Source of the DNA: Pontederia crassipes
Taxonomy: Eukaryota; Streptophyta; Magnoliopsida; Commelinales; Pontederiaceae
Assembly (NCBI GenBank): GCA_030549335.1
Contig: CM060188.1
Span: 6,634,001-6,698,000 of the forward strand
DNA length: 64,000 nucleotides
Direction: 5' to 3'
Shown here: positions 35,544 to 45,125 of the stretch, one piece after another
Layout: every line of letters starts with the position of its first letter
Numbering within the stretch: the first letter of the stretch is position 1
Translations under genes and position numbers: made by a program
Notes under the pieces: model-generated
Database searches by the model: none
Told to the model about the DNA's origin: nothing
What the model saw: the letters and a program-made list of their open reading frames with translations, nothing else

Positions 35544-35844
35544 CCGCCTATATTTTATAGCCGGTCCCAAGCCCGGATAAAGGAGGAGGGTTGTGTTAGG
35601 CCCCGACAGCTAACATAAAATCATGTCGAATCTTATGAACATGGATCAACGATCAAATAATCTGGAGTCCGATTAAAAGAGGGAGAGGGAGGCCAATGCG
35701 GACACTTGGCGAACTAATAGAGCAAGATCTATTGGTGAATAATATACCGAAAGGTTTGGTTACTAATAGAGCGGAATGACGTCGTATGATCCATGTAGCC
35801 GACCCCACCTAGTGGGATAAGGCTTTGTTGTTGTTGTTGTTGTT
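35544..35844 (+). mobile_element. Short internally deleted RTE derivative in copy A intron 2
   Basis: The RTE 5' leader (CCGCCTATATTTTATAGCCG ... ATGGATCAACGA) is joined at about 35,652 to TCAAATAATCTGGAGTCC, about 190 bp before the end. It continues to GGCTTTG(TTG)n. The 3' part matches 7,118-7,302. At this position it keeps the TGG codon that is TAG in the long copy. Total length is about 300 bp. Confidence 0.9.
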
Positions 35845-36108
35845 ATGATGGTACAAATAGAAGAAGAACAATCAAGATAAAGCAGAGGAAACACTTCTCT
35901 TAAAGAATTGATTGGGCAAAGTATTCTTTGGTTACATGAGTTGAGCATAATATATGAAACATTGGTGCATCTTGATACAATGCACATGTCTAAAGAATGT
36001 ATCACAAAGTGTCCTTCGGCAACATTCAATATATTTTTTTCGAGCAATTACTCTTCCCAAAAGTCTTTCAGGTGTTTTAAAATTTTTCTCCATGACTTTT
36101 TTTTTTTT

Positions 36109-36258
36109 TTGTGATCCGCCTATATTTTATAGCCGGTAACTCCGCCTATATTTTATAGCCGGTCCCAAGCCCGGATAAAGGAGGAGGGTTGTGTTAGGCC
36201 CCGACAGCCAACATAAAATCATGTCGAATCTTATGAACATGGATCAACGAATTGTGAC
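36109..36258 (+). mobile_element. RTE 5'-leader-only derivative in copy A intron 2
   Basis: The first ~25 bp of the leader occur twice in tandem (36,116 and 36,138). The leader then runs to ATGGATCAACGAA (36,251), with no 3' part beyond a possible single TTG. The flanks TTGTGATC (36,109-36,116) and TTGTGACC (36,252-36,259) look like a target duplication. It split copy A's ancestral SINE from its poly(A)-side flank. Confidence 0.75.
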
Positions 36259-36424
36259 CAATGGGTATCGAATGGGCTACTATCTCCCCTAAATAATCCA
36301 ACCATGGGGCTGGAGCATTGAGGTTGGCCTCTCTCAAAAGTGGTAGTTCCAGGATTCAGACTTGACTCTCCTCATTGGGGTCGTAAGTGCTTAGTGCTTA
36401 CTCAATGAAACAGCCCTCTGTTGG
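36252..36424 (-). mobile_element. tRNA-derived SINE, copy A intron 2 (worn)
   Basis: It is homologous to the SINEs in copies B (42,836-42,997) and C (61,858-61,964): TGGGTATCGAATGGGCTACT, CTCCCCTAAATAATCCAACC and so on. It is the most diverged of the three. Its 3' side is separated from the tail by the RTE insertion at 36.1 kb. Confidence 0.7.
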
Positions 36425-39400
36425 TGATCACTCTCTGATTATCGTAGAGAAGATATTCACACTTGAACTAAAAAGATTTTCATTTATCTACATTGGTGCA
36501 TGTGATGAGGCAGTAGACTGGAATTTTGGTAATATGAATTTGGTATTAGCTTTGTACATCACATTGCCATCCAATGCTTGTTTATAATAAAGACACTGAA
36601 TATAGAAGGTTCATTAGATTGTCACTATTTGTATGAACTTATGTTGTGTCCCTGCTTTATCTGATTGAATGAGTGACATGGATAAAATGTCGATAACCCA
36701 ATAAACTTCAGTTGCATCACACATAGTTCTTTTCATCATTGTTCTTAAGTTTGTTTAACTTGAGATATGCTAAACATTCAGAATAAATAACCTTTTTTAA
36801 GTTTGTTGTATTCCTGTTAGGATTCTTTCCAACAGTTCAACAAATTATGATTGGACTTCTAAGTTTATGTACACTTTATGTTCTTATGTAAATTTTATCT
36901 CATTTATGCCGTGAAGGTACCCTCAAGCAGAGGAGGTATTTGCGAAGGCTTGTCCGGTTTGTCAACGCAATTGCAATTGTAAAGCTTGTTTGCATTTAGA
37001 TGGGAATTGTTTTAAAGTCAGTACATTTTTTACTATGCTTTTGTCTCAATTCATTCATTATTTCATGGTACTAAATTTCACTAGGGAGACTAATAAATTA
37101 ATAAATAAATTATTGCAGTATATGTTGGTATCAAACTTGACATTTAGCAATGATAAAAAGCTTCAATATTCACTCTATACTATTCGTTTCCTTCTTCCAA
37201 TTTTGATACAAATGAATGAAGAACAGATCTAAAAAATGGAAGCAGAGAGAAAAGGTAATATTTGTTTTGTTGTTTGCATTCGGTTGGACTTGGTTTAGAT
37301 TGTATGTCTGACCCAATTATTAAAAAATGGGCCAACCAGTGTCTCTTTTGGGAAACGGATATCTTATTATGCAGATGCTATAAATTGTGACATATGGTTG
37401 TATCATCTTCAAACCAGTATTCTTCAACATGCCTTATGATGTGCAACATTTGTGAATGTTTATTTCATACAACAATAGGAGACATTTGCATTAAATTGTA
37501 GTGTTACATCCCTTTAATGTATATGCTTGGATCAAATATTAGGTGAGAGAAGAGACTCAGAGTTGTTGCAGCTAATAGAAATTTTCTATATTTGCTGGTT
37601 CTTTATTCTATAATGCTAACAATTTTAGAGTTGACAGAAGATTTATGTTCTTTTTCACAGACTCTTACTCTAACAAAGGATTTTTTTTTGTATTTTATGT
37701 TCTAGATCTGTTGTTGTCAGATTTGGCAATTCAAAGAGTATAACTAACAAAGAAAGAATGTGCGTATTGATCTGGTGGACTTAACGAGTGGTTATCAATT
37801 TCTTAATCTTTTTATGCACGACTTTGCAATCTGAGCTCATACTTGTTTTTTTTTATATATGTTCAGCGACAACTGCACAACTTCTATTTTTGATATGGAC
37901 AAAATCTGCCCAAATTGTTCATATGAGATTTGCATTCCTTGCTGTCGGGAGCTGCGTGAGGGCCACTTACGAGTTGGTGAAAAGGAAGCAGTTGTAGAAT
38001 ATGTTGATAATGGTTTCGAGTATTTGCATGATGGGAAACCTCAAGCTAGAAGTACATCTCGGAATCATATAGTTGGATTTTGATTCCGACGAAAAAGATT
38101 TCACTGATTTTGAGAGTGATGACAGTTCGACATCAGAGTGGAAAGCAAATGAAGATGGCAACATTCCTTGTCCGAGAAAACTGGGTGGTTGTGGAAGTGA
38201 AATTCTAGAATTAAGGTGTATCTTAAATGAAAATGAGCTTTCAAATTTAGTAAGGAAATCTCAAGACTATGCCAATACCTACTTGAATGACATGCCTACA
38301 TCTTCTGGGAAAAAGTGCTCTTCTCTTTCTTGTGAAAGCATTGGTGATCTCCGTAGTAGCAATATGATAAAAGTAGCCTTCTGAGATAATACTGGAGACA
38401 ATTTTTGTATTGCCCACGGGCCTGAGAGCTTAAAGATGAAGATGTTTTACATTTCCGGTCCCACTGGGTCAAAGGTGAACCTGTCGTTGTAAGTGGTGTG
38501 CTAGAGACTACTTCTGGATTGAGCTAGGAGCCAATGGTCATGTGGTGTGCATTTCGTCAGATTTCAAATTGCAATCGTTCAGGCAATTGAATGTGATTGC
38601 AGTAGAGTGTTTGTCTAAGGTTGATGTAAGTTCAAATTACTTCATGTACTTTTCTTCATCTATCTAGGATTCTTGGCGACAATTTCAATACACATGCTAT
38701 CATTAGCTAACTTGTTCAAGTATTATGAATTGGCTTGTTCCACTAAGTTTAACGACAACCAACCTTTCGAGTTGTTTTGTTCAACTGCACTATTAGCAAG
38801 ATTTTATTGCAGTTTGAGGATTCTACATGAAGACTTTATGTGGTTCTTGTAGTAATTTTAATTGTGGTAATTGCATTTTGATTTTATTTTCCATGGTTTC
38901 AGGTTGACTTGTCACATGTATGGTGTGTTTCTTTCACGATTCTTCATCTCTCGCTAAATGTTTTGTAGGCTTATATTTACATTCACATATTCTTTGATGG
39001 CTACTCGAATGGTCTGTTCGATCCTTTTTTGCTCTAGAATCTAGAATTCAATCAACTACACAATTCTCGAGGTTTGGTGCACTTTGAAAATTTTTATTTG
39101 AAAAGAGCAATTTAAATTTGTGATAATTGCCTTATGTATGATCTGCTTCTTGTGCTCATTGTTTATCACTAATTCTTTGTGCAGGTTGATATAAATATTC
39201 TCGATTTCTTTGATGGCTACTCGGAAGGTTTGTATGATTATAAAGACTGGCCTCTTTTGTTGAAGTTGAACATATGATTCATTTGAGGAAAGATTATCAC
39301 ACCATGGTGTTGAATTTATCAGTTCACTTGCTTTTAAGGAATACACACTTCCTAACAGCGACTTTCTTAATCTTATTGCAAAATTGACCAGCATTTCAAA

Positions 39401-39444
39401 GTCAGACTTGGGACCAAAGGCATATGTAGCTTATGGGTTTCACC

Positions 39445-40386
39445 TAGTGGCGGAATCAGACATTTTAGTCACCGGATTCACAAATAATGATAACATTTTT
39501 AAAATTATTATTATTATAAAATATGAAGTCGCCATTATTTTTTTAAAAACAAAGCATTCACTGTATATATGATTATAAATGTTCATAGCCATTACAAGGT
39601 ATGGATTAGTGTTAAAAAGTATAAAATCCATCTTAAATATACTATCTCAATGAAGATTATTTTTTCAAGATATTTTATTTTACATGATTGATAATTATAT
39701 TGAAAATATTTTATAGTGAAAAAATATTTATAACTCTAAAATCAAATAATAAAATTTATTAAGTGTATAATATTTCATGTAAATGATTTTATATTAAGAT
39801 GATATAAATTTTAACATTTTGTCAAAAACTAGTTAACTCAAAATATTAGATGGGAGAAATTAAACTTTACAAAAGTAATTTAAATATGAAATAAAACAAT
39901 GAATGAAATGTAACATTTAACACGTATATTATTTATTGTGATTAAAAAAACTTTACATTTGGGTAAAGAATAAAATAAATTAAATGGTGAAAATTATAAA
40001 CATTTAGTTCAAGCTATGATATAAAATTTATCACTAATATAGGTAAGATGAATAATATTTACTATAACTAATGAAATGATATCACTAATATAAATGCCAT
40101 GGATAATATTTATTTTAATTAATAAAATGATATTATATAATGTGATAATAAAAAATAAGTAGTAAATATTATGAAGTTATAATTTAAGACAATAAGATAA
40201 AAGCATTTGTAAAGTTGAAAAATGAAAGAAAAAAATTGACTACCAAGAATCGACCTACTAACTTGCGGAGAATTTAAGCTAGTAAGCATAATTAGCCAAC
40301 TGAACAAATAATAACATGTGTTACTATATTTACATTCATTCTATTTATCTAGTGAGTGCACGTGCACTAGTGTGGCTCCACCACTA
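39445..40386. mobile_element. hAT-like element ending copy A
   Basis: The left end TAGTGGCGGAATCAGAC and the right end, inverted TAGTGGTGGAGCCACAC, are imperfect terminal repeats of plant hAT type. The ~0.94-kb body is AT-rich and has no transposase. No 8-bp duplication is visible, and the gene does not resume on the right, so a deletion accompanied or followed the insertion. Confidence 0.55.
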
Positions 40387-40855
40387 ATGCTTTCTTTCTT
40401 AAGAATATCGTAATCAATTACTAATTTAGTTAAAAAGTAAACCTTTGGATAGAATAAATATAATCTTACACCGGAGACCTTTCGTAGACTCGGGCCGGCA
40501 CAAACAAAAAAGACTAAATTAAACTAGAAGTGAAATAGTCAAATGTTTTTCAACAGCATTACTTCATCAAAATGATTTGATGGAATCCAAGCATTTGCCT
40601 CCAGATTACTCAAACTTTTCACTTCGTCACTTTATAATTTTTTTTGTTAAATTTGTTTATTATCTAGTTACATATTTAACCTTTATTAATATTTGGAAGA
40701 AAGATTTAAAACCTCCGGTGCTATTCTGTTTTTAGATATGTTTATTATATTATATGTTACCGTATCTGTCTTTATTTAACTCCATAAATCATGTTTCCCC
40801 GACATGCCCTCCCGACTTTTCTTTGCGTTTTGAGCATTCATTAAAAAAAGCTAAC

Positions 40856-40916
<61 letters not shown>

Positions 40917-40936
40917 AACTTCTTGTTTGAGACGAG
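40387..40936 (+). promoter_or_regulatory. Upstream region of copy B with (GA)n 5' leader
   Basis: The word TATGTTACCGTATCTGTCTT (about 40,752-40,773) recurs upstream of copy C (TATGTTACCGTATCTATCTT, about 60,190). Both are followed by CCATAAATC, so it is a shared promoter-proximal block. A (GA)n run (about 40,858-40,914) lies directly before the start codon. GA-rich leaders bind plant BBR/BPC factors in other genes; that role here is inference. Confidence 0.5.
40858..40914. repeat. (GA)n microsatellite, about 28 units
   Basis: This is a near-pure GA dinucleotide run about 22 bp before the start codon of copy B. Copy C has only irregular GA-rich sequence in the same position. Confidence 0.9.
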
Positions 40937-41168
40937 ATGGCCGGGGGGAAGAAGAGGAAGAGCGACGACGCTGTCGGAGGCGGCCAAACTTGTGGCATTG
41001 TCTCAAAAACTCGCAATGCTGGAAGGTGGTCTCGCCAAAAACCGCAAGTTGAATGCCGAAGTACGATCGGAACTGCTACTGCTACTGTTTATTGTCGTTG
41101 TCGTTGTTTCTTTCTGTTACGCAGAATTTGTTTTGCTGATGACTTCTTCTTTCATTCCTACAAAAGAA

Positions 41169-41187
41169 GGGGGGGGGGGGGGGGGGG
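41169..41187. repeat. 19-G run in intron 1 of copy B
   Basis: An uninterrupted G run follows CAAAAGAA. Copy C has GAGGAGGAGGAGGGG here, so the run grew after duplication. Confidence 0.8.
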
Positions 41188-42070
41188 TGGGTGTTCAGAA
41201 AAGAGGTCTGTTAAAGGGTTTTGTTTCCCTGAGATGATACTTCAGTCGCTTGTTTCCTGATCAGCACCACTTCGCACTAATTAAAACTGTGATCTTTGTT
41301 CCTCTTATGCACCATCCTGTTCAGTAGTGAATTGTGCACCGTGTGAGGGTTCTATTTCTTCTTCCCTTTGTCCTTTTAATGCTCTCTTTCTTCTTCCTCC
41401 TCCTTTTTGAGTTTTATGGAGAATTAGCAATAATTACTTAGTATGATTTTTCATTAGGCTTCTGCAGCCTGGTTGGGTGTAGTCATGCAAGATTTTTTAA
41501 AATTGTTCGGCTCAGCTAGTTTGCTGATTAACGCTTTGAATAGGATTAATGCATTGCCACGATCACTTGGCATTTGTGATATTGTAAAATATTCTCTATC
41601 TGCTAAGTCACATTCTTAGTGAATTCGACAGCGGAGTCTGGTATGGCGGAATGCACAAATTGTCACCAGTGCAAGCGCAATGACAAAGGAATGGTAGTGC
41701 ATTACACACAATGCAGAAAGCTACGCTACTGCGTACGGTGCATAAAAGCATGGTATGTCTCTTTTTCTTGAGGACTTAGGAACAATCATCGTAGTTTGGA
41801 GGGAAAATGATGCGGTACAGTGGCATGTCTTATGCTTATGTTACATTGGTGGAGGTTGATAAAAACTGCAAGTATTTGATACTGTGTTGCTTTTTCTTTC
41901 AGATTCTGTTGTGATCAGGAGTGTTTTTTTAATTACTTGGAAATAAATCTTGCTTGGTCAACAGAAGAACAAGAATTTATCTGTTAGTGTTCACCCTTTA
42001 TTAAGGATTTGGTGGCAATAGTTCAGGAACTGAGTAGAACTATGAACCTGAATCATTCTTCTGATACAAT

Positions 42071-42177
42071 GCCTATATTTTATAGCCGGTCCCAAGCCCG
42101 GATAAAGGAGGAGGGTTGTGTTAGGCCTCGACAGCCAACATAAAATCATGTTGAATCTTATGAACATGGATCAACGA

Positions 42178-42213
<36 letters not shown>

Positions 42214-42270
42214 GTATGTATATAGCCGACCCCACCTAGTGGGATAAGGCTTTGTTGTTGTTGTTGTTGT
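42071..42270 (+). mobile_element. Short internally deleted RTE derivative in copy B intron 2
   Basis: The RTE leader up to ATGGATCAACGA is joined through an expanded (TA)n / GTATGTATA tract (42,178-42,222) to GCCGACCCCACCTAGTGGG and (TTG)n. It has the same 5' breakpoint as the copies at 20.6, 35.5 and 36.1 kb. Copies A and C lack it here, so it postdates the duplication. Confidence 0.88.
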
Positions 42271-42835
42271 ATATATGTATGTATATATAACAATTTTTCT
42301 TAATGACATAGCAAATATTACTTAATATAAGTACTCTTAAAAGGGAAGTTGGTAACATAAGTTTTTTCACTAGACAAAGATCATACAAATAGAAGAAAAA
42401 TAAAACTGGGGCAGAGGAAGTGCTCTTATTATAAAATTTTTGCTAGGCATGTTATAGCAGAATTCTCACACTGAAATGCTTGGTACTTTTGATGAACCCA
42501 ATTAAGCCAAATATGGTATGAGAGGACAAATATTTTAATTTTTAACCAATCTATCCAGAAATATCCGAAGTCACTTTTCAACAATTCAATTCTCCATTAT
42601 AAATTACAAGTATTACCCCCAATAGGAAAAAGAAAGTGAAAGTTCTTCTGGCATGTATGCAATATTTATACTTGATGTAGCGCAATTAACATTCTATTGA
42701 CTTGTGACTTGTGCTGACAAATGAAACCTATATGTGCCCTAATGCAATAGACATGTCTAAATCAAGTCTTACTAAGTATTATTCAGTAACATTCAATATA
42801 TTTCTTTCAAGTGAATATTTCATGATGACTTTTTT

Positions 42836-42997
42836 GGTGACCGATAGTATCCAGGGGCTATTAGCTCCCCTGACTAATCCAGCCTATGGGGTAGAACACT
42901 AAAGATACTCCTGCGGTCCTGCCCGACGGCAGCTTCGGGGGTATTTGAACTTGGATCTCCTCGCAGGTCTTACCCATTGAACTAACCTAGTGTTGGT
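42836..42997 (-). mobile_element. tRNA-derived SINE, copy B intron 2
   Basis: On the minus strand it begins with a tRNA-like head: A box TAGTTCAATGG, B box AAGTTCAAATACC about 30 bp later. It ends in a short A tail. Flanks GATGACTTTTT and GATTACTTTTT (about 42,824 and 42,998) fit a target duplication. The same insertion is present in copies A and C. It is transcribable by RNA polymerase III in principle; activity is unknown. Confidence 0.78.
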
Positions 42998-43556
42998 GAT
43001 TACTTTTTGATTATGCAAAGCAGATACTAATACTTGAACTATTTAATATATCTAGATGATGCATGTGATGATGTAGGATATAAGATTGCTACTATTTGTT
43101 AATCTGAATTTGGTATTAGCTTTCCTTCAATTTTTTGCTTCTTCATATATCATGATACCATCCAGTTTTTTGTTATGATGAAATTCATGGAAGATGGAAC
43201 GCTTTGCTTGATTAGATTGTCACTAGTTGACCTTACGCTTCATCTGTTTGAACGAGTGTTCTTGTTAAAATGTTCATAACTCAATAAACTTACATTGTAT
43301 CACACACTGTTTTTTCATTTATAGTTCTGGAGTTTGTTTAAGTTGAGATATGCTAAAACAACTAAACATTTGGAACAAGTAGCCTTTTAAATTTGCTGTA
43401 TTTCTGTTAAGATTCGTTCCAATAGTTATTAAAATTGTAATTAGACTTCTAACTCTATGTACCTCAATCATGTTTGCTGTGAAGGTATCCTCAGTCAACA
43501 GAGGAGGCAATTGCAAAGTCTTGCCCAGTTTGTCAACACAATTGCAACTGTCTGCG

Positions 43557-43690
43557 TTTGGATGGGCGAATTAAATTTAGTTGATTTGTTTTTCTGTTTT
43601 TGTCACAGTTCATTTTTTTACTAACATTTGGATGGGCGAATTAAAGTCAGTTTATTTGTTTTTCTGTTTTTGTCACTTCATTTTTTATCG
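43557..43690. repeat. Tandem duplication at the exon 3 / intron 3 border of copy B
   Basis: A ~70-bp unit starting TTTGGATGGGCGAATTAAA occurs twice (43,557 and 43,627). The GT donor (TTAAA|GTCAG) survives only in the second unit, while the first reads TTAAATTTAG. Copy C has one unit with a normal donor (TTAAA|GTAAAT). Proper splicing of exon 3 in copy B is therefore doubtful. Confidence 0.85.
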
Positions 43691-43978
43691 TGAGTAGAAT
43701 TTTCATAGGAAAACTTATAAATTGACAAAAACATTATTGCAGAGATTGTTGGAATCAAAATTGGCATTTAGTAATGATGAAAAGCTTCGATATTCTCTCT
43801 ATACTCTTCATTTCCTAATTCCAATTTTGAGACAAATGAGTGAGGAACAGATTTTAGAGAAAAGGATGGAAGCACAAAGAAAAGGTAATACTTGCTTTGT
43901 TGTTTGCATCAGTTGGATTTGATTCAGAATTTCAGATTATATGGTCTGACCCAATTTTTTTTAGAAAAGGAGTCAATA

Positions 43979-44159
43979 TGTAAGGCCCCAAGGTGAAGGG
44001 ACCAAAGAGTGAAGAAAGATATTCCCACATGGGCAAAACACGGAGGTGGTCATGGGCTTATAAGTGGCATCCTCCTTTACCTATCAAGACGCATTTTAAA
44101 TTCGTGCGGGTCTTCGGCCCGAAGCGAACAGTATCTTGATGGAGTCAGGGGGTGTTACA
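43979..44159 (+). repeat. TRIM 5' LTR
   Basis: It is 181 bp, starts TGTAAGGCCCCAAGG and ends GGGGGTGTTACA. It pairs with 50,526-50,706. Confidence 0.92.
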
Positions 44160-44221
44160 AATGGTACCAGACCCATCCTCGCTTGCTCACTTGAATTATG
44201 TGAGAACGAACCCGGCCCACG

Positions 44222-45125
44222 TGTCACAGCCTAATTTCTCTCCTAGAAATTAGATGCAACCGGCCTTGAAGACTCCTCACCGAATCACTCAAGCAGCCTC
44301 CCTGTTCTCTCTGATTTTTCCTCTCAAAGAAGAACTCGCACCCACTCTTGAACTCACACTTAGTTTCTTATCTAAGTCAACACACTCACACACAATGCAA
44401 ACATAAGAGAACTCGGCCAATGAGGGAAGAAAACATTCATTAACACTTGTCCCAGAATGTGGGAACCTTACATGTATTTATAGTGTCTTGGATCAGCCAA
44501 CTGCTGTCCAGAATTTGAATTCAAACCATTCAATTCAAATTCAAATGTCAACCATAACTACCTAATACATAACTTCTAATCCAATGGCCAGGATCTTCCC
44601 ATCACCTTGATTGAAGTTCCTGCCTTCAGGATTACTTCCCTCCATCATAGGACATGCCTTGGTGGACTCCGGCCACCAAGATTCTGGCGCGGCCACCTCC
44701 TGCCCGCCGGCCATGGCCGCCATGGCGGTTACAACCGCCACCTCTTCATTGCCTTCCTTCCAGAGACGTCTCCACGCCTGCTCCTTCAAGACCAATGAAC
44801 TCCTGCGACCTCCACATGCCTGATGATGCTCTAGGATGGTCTGGTTCGGTCCTGGGACGACATGTCCCAGAATGGCCCGGGCGCACCCGGCCATGTGCAC
44901 CCGGCCATGTCATATGGCTCCGCCAGGTTCCGGCCATCCTCTGAGTCCCATCTTCTGCACCAAGCTTCCTGGTTGATAAAGAAGTCCCGAGATGTGCTCT
45001 CCAGTCCCTGGGATGTCTCGGCTCATCCCATGGATGCTCATGGCCGCCATGTGCACCCGGGCGCCCAGGGCGCGCCCGGCCATGCTCGGCCATGCCCCGA
45101 AGCCCTCCACTCATGGAGGGTGACA
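44222..45125 (-). repeat. LTR of the young gypsy element (3' LTR on the minus strand)
   Basis: It is 904 bp. On the minus strand a likely TATA region (ACTATAAATACATG) lies near 44,475, beside the CAATTCAAATTCAAATG tract. Confidence 0.93.

Larger units (their letters stand above)
33266..39444 (+). pseudogene. JMJ25-like gene copy A: truncated pseudogene
   Basis: This is the first of three tandem copies. Remnants of exons 1-7 are seen: 33,266 onward (MAGGRKRK), 34,926-35,035 (zinc-finger CHQCQRNDNG), 36,916-37,015 (YPQAEEVFAKACPVC), 37,119-37,254, 37,706-37,769, 37,867 to about 38,612, and 39,185-39,444. Lesions include TAA in exon 4 (37,230-37,232, EEQI*KMEA), loss of the GT donor after exon 5 (ATTG|AT) and a frameshift in exon 6 near 38,075. 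Exon 6 also has a TAG at ...GLS*EP, and exon 1 is cut by a ~0.85-kb insertion. Homology stops at GGGTTTCACC (39,444), where a hAT-like end begins, so the iron-binding half of the JmjC domain is missing. It cannot make a demethylase. Confidence 0.9.

Noticed and set aside
40923-41237. Alternative exon 1 frame of copy B with a coiled-coil-like reading
   Set aside because: It lacks an ATG start and runs into the intron. The frame from 40,937 joins exon 2 in phase in both copies B and C.
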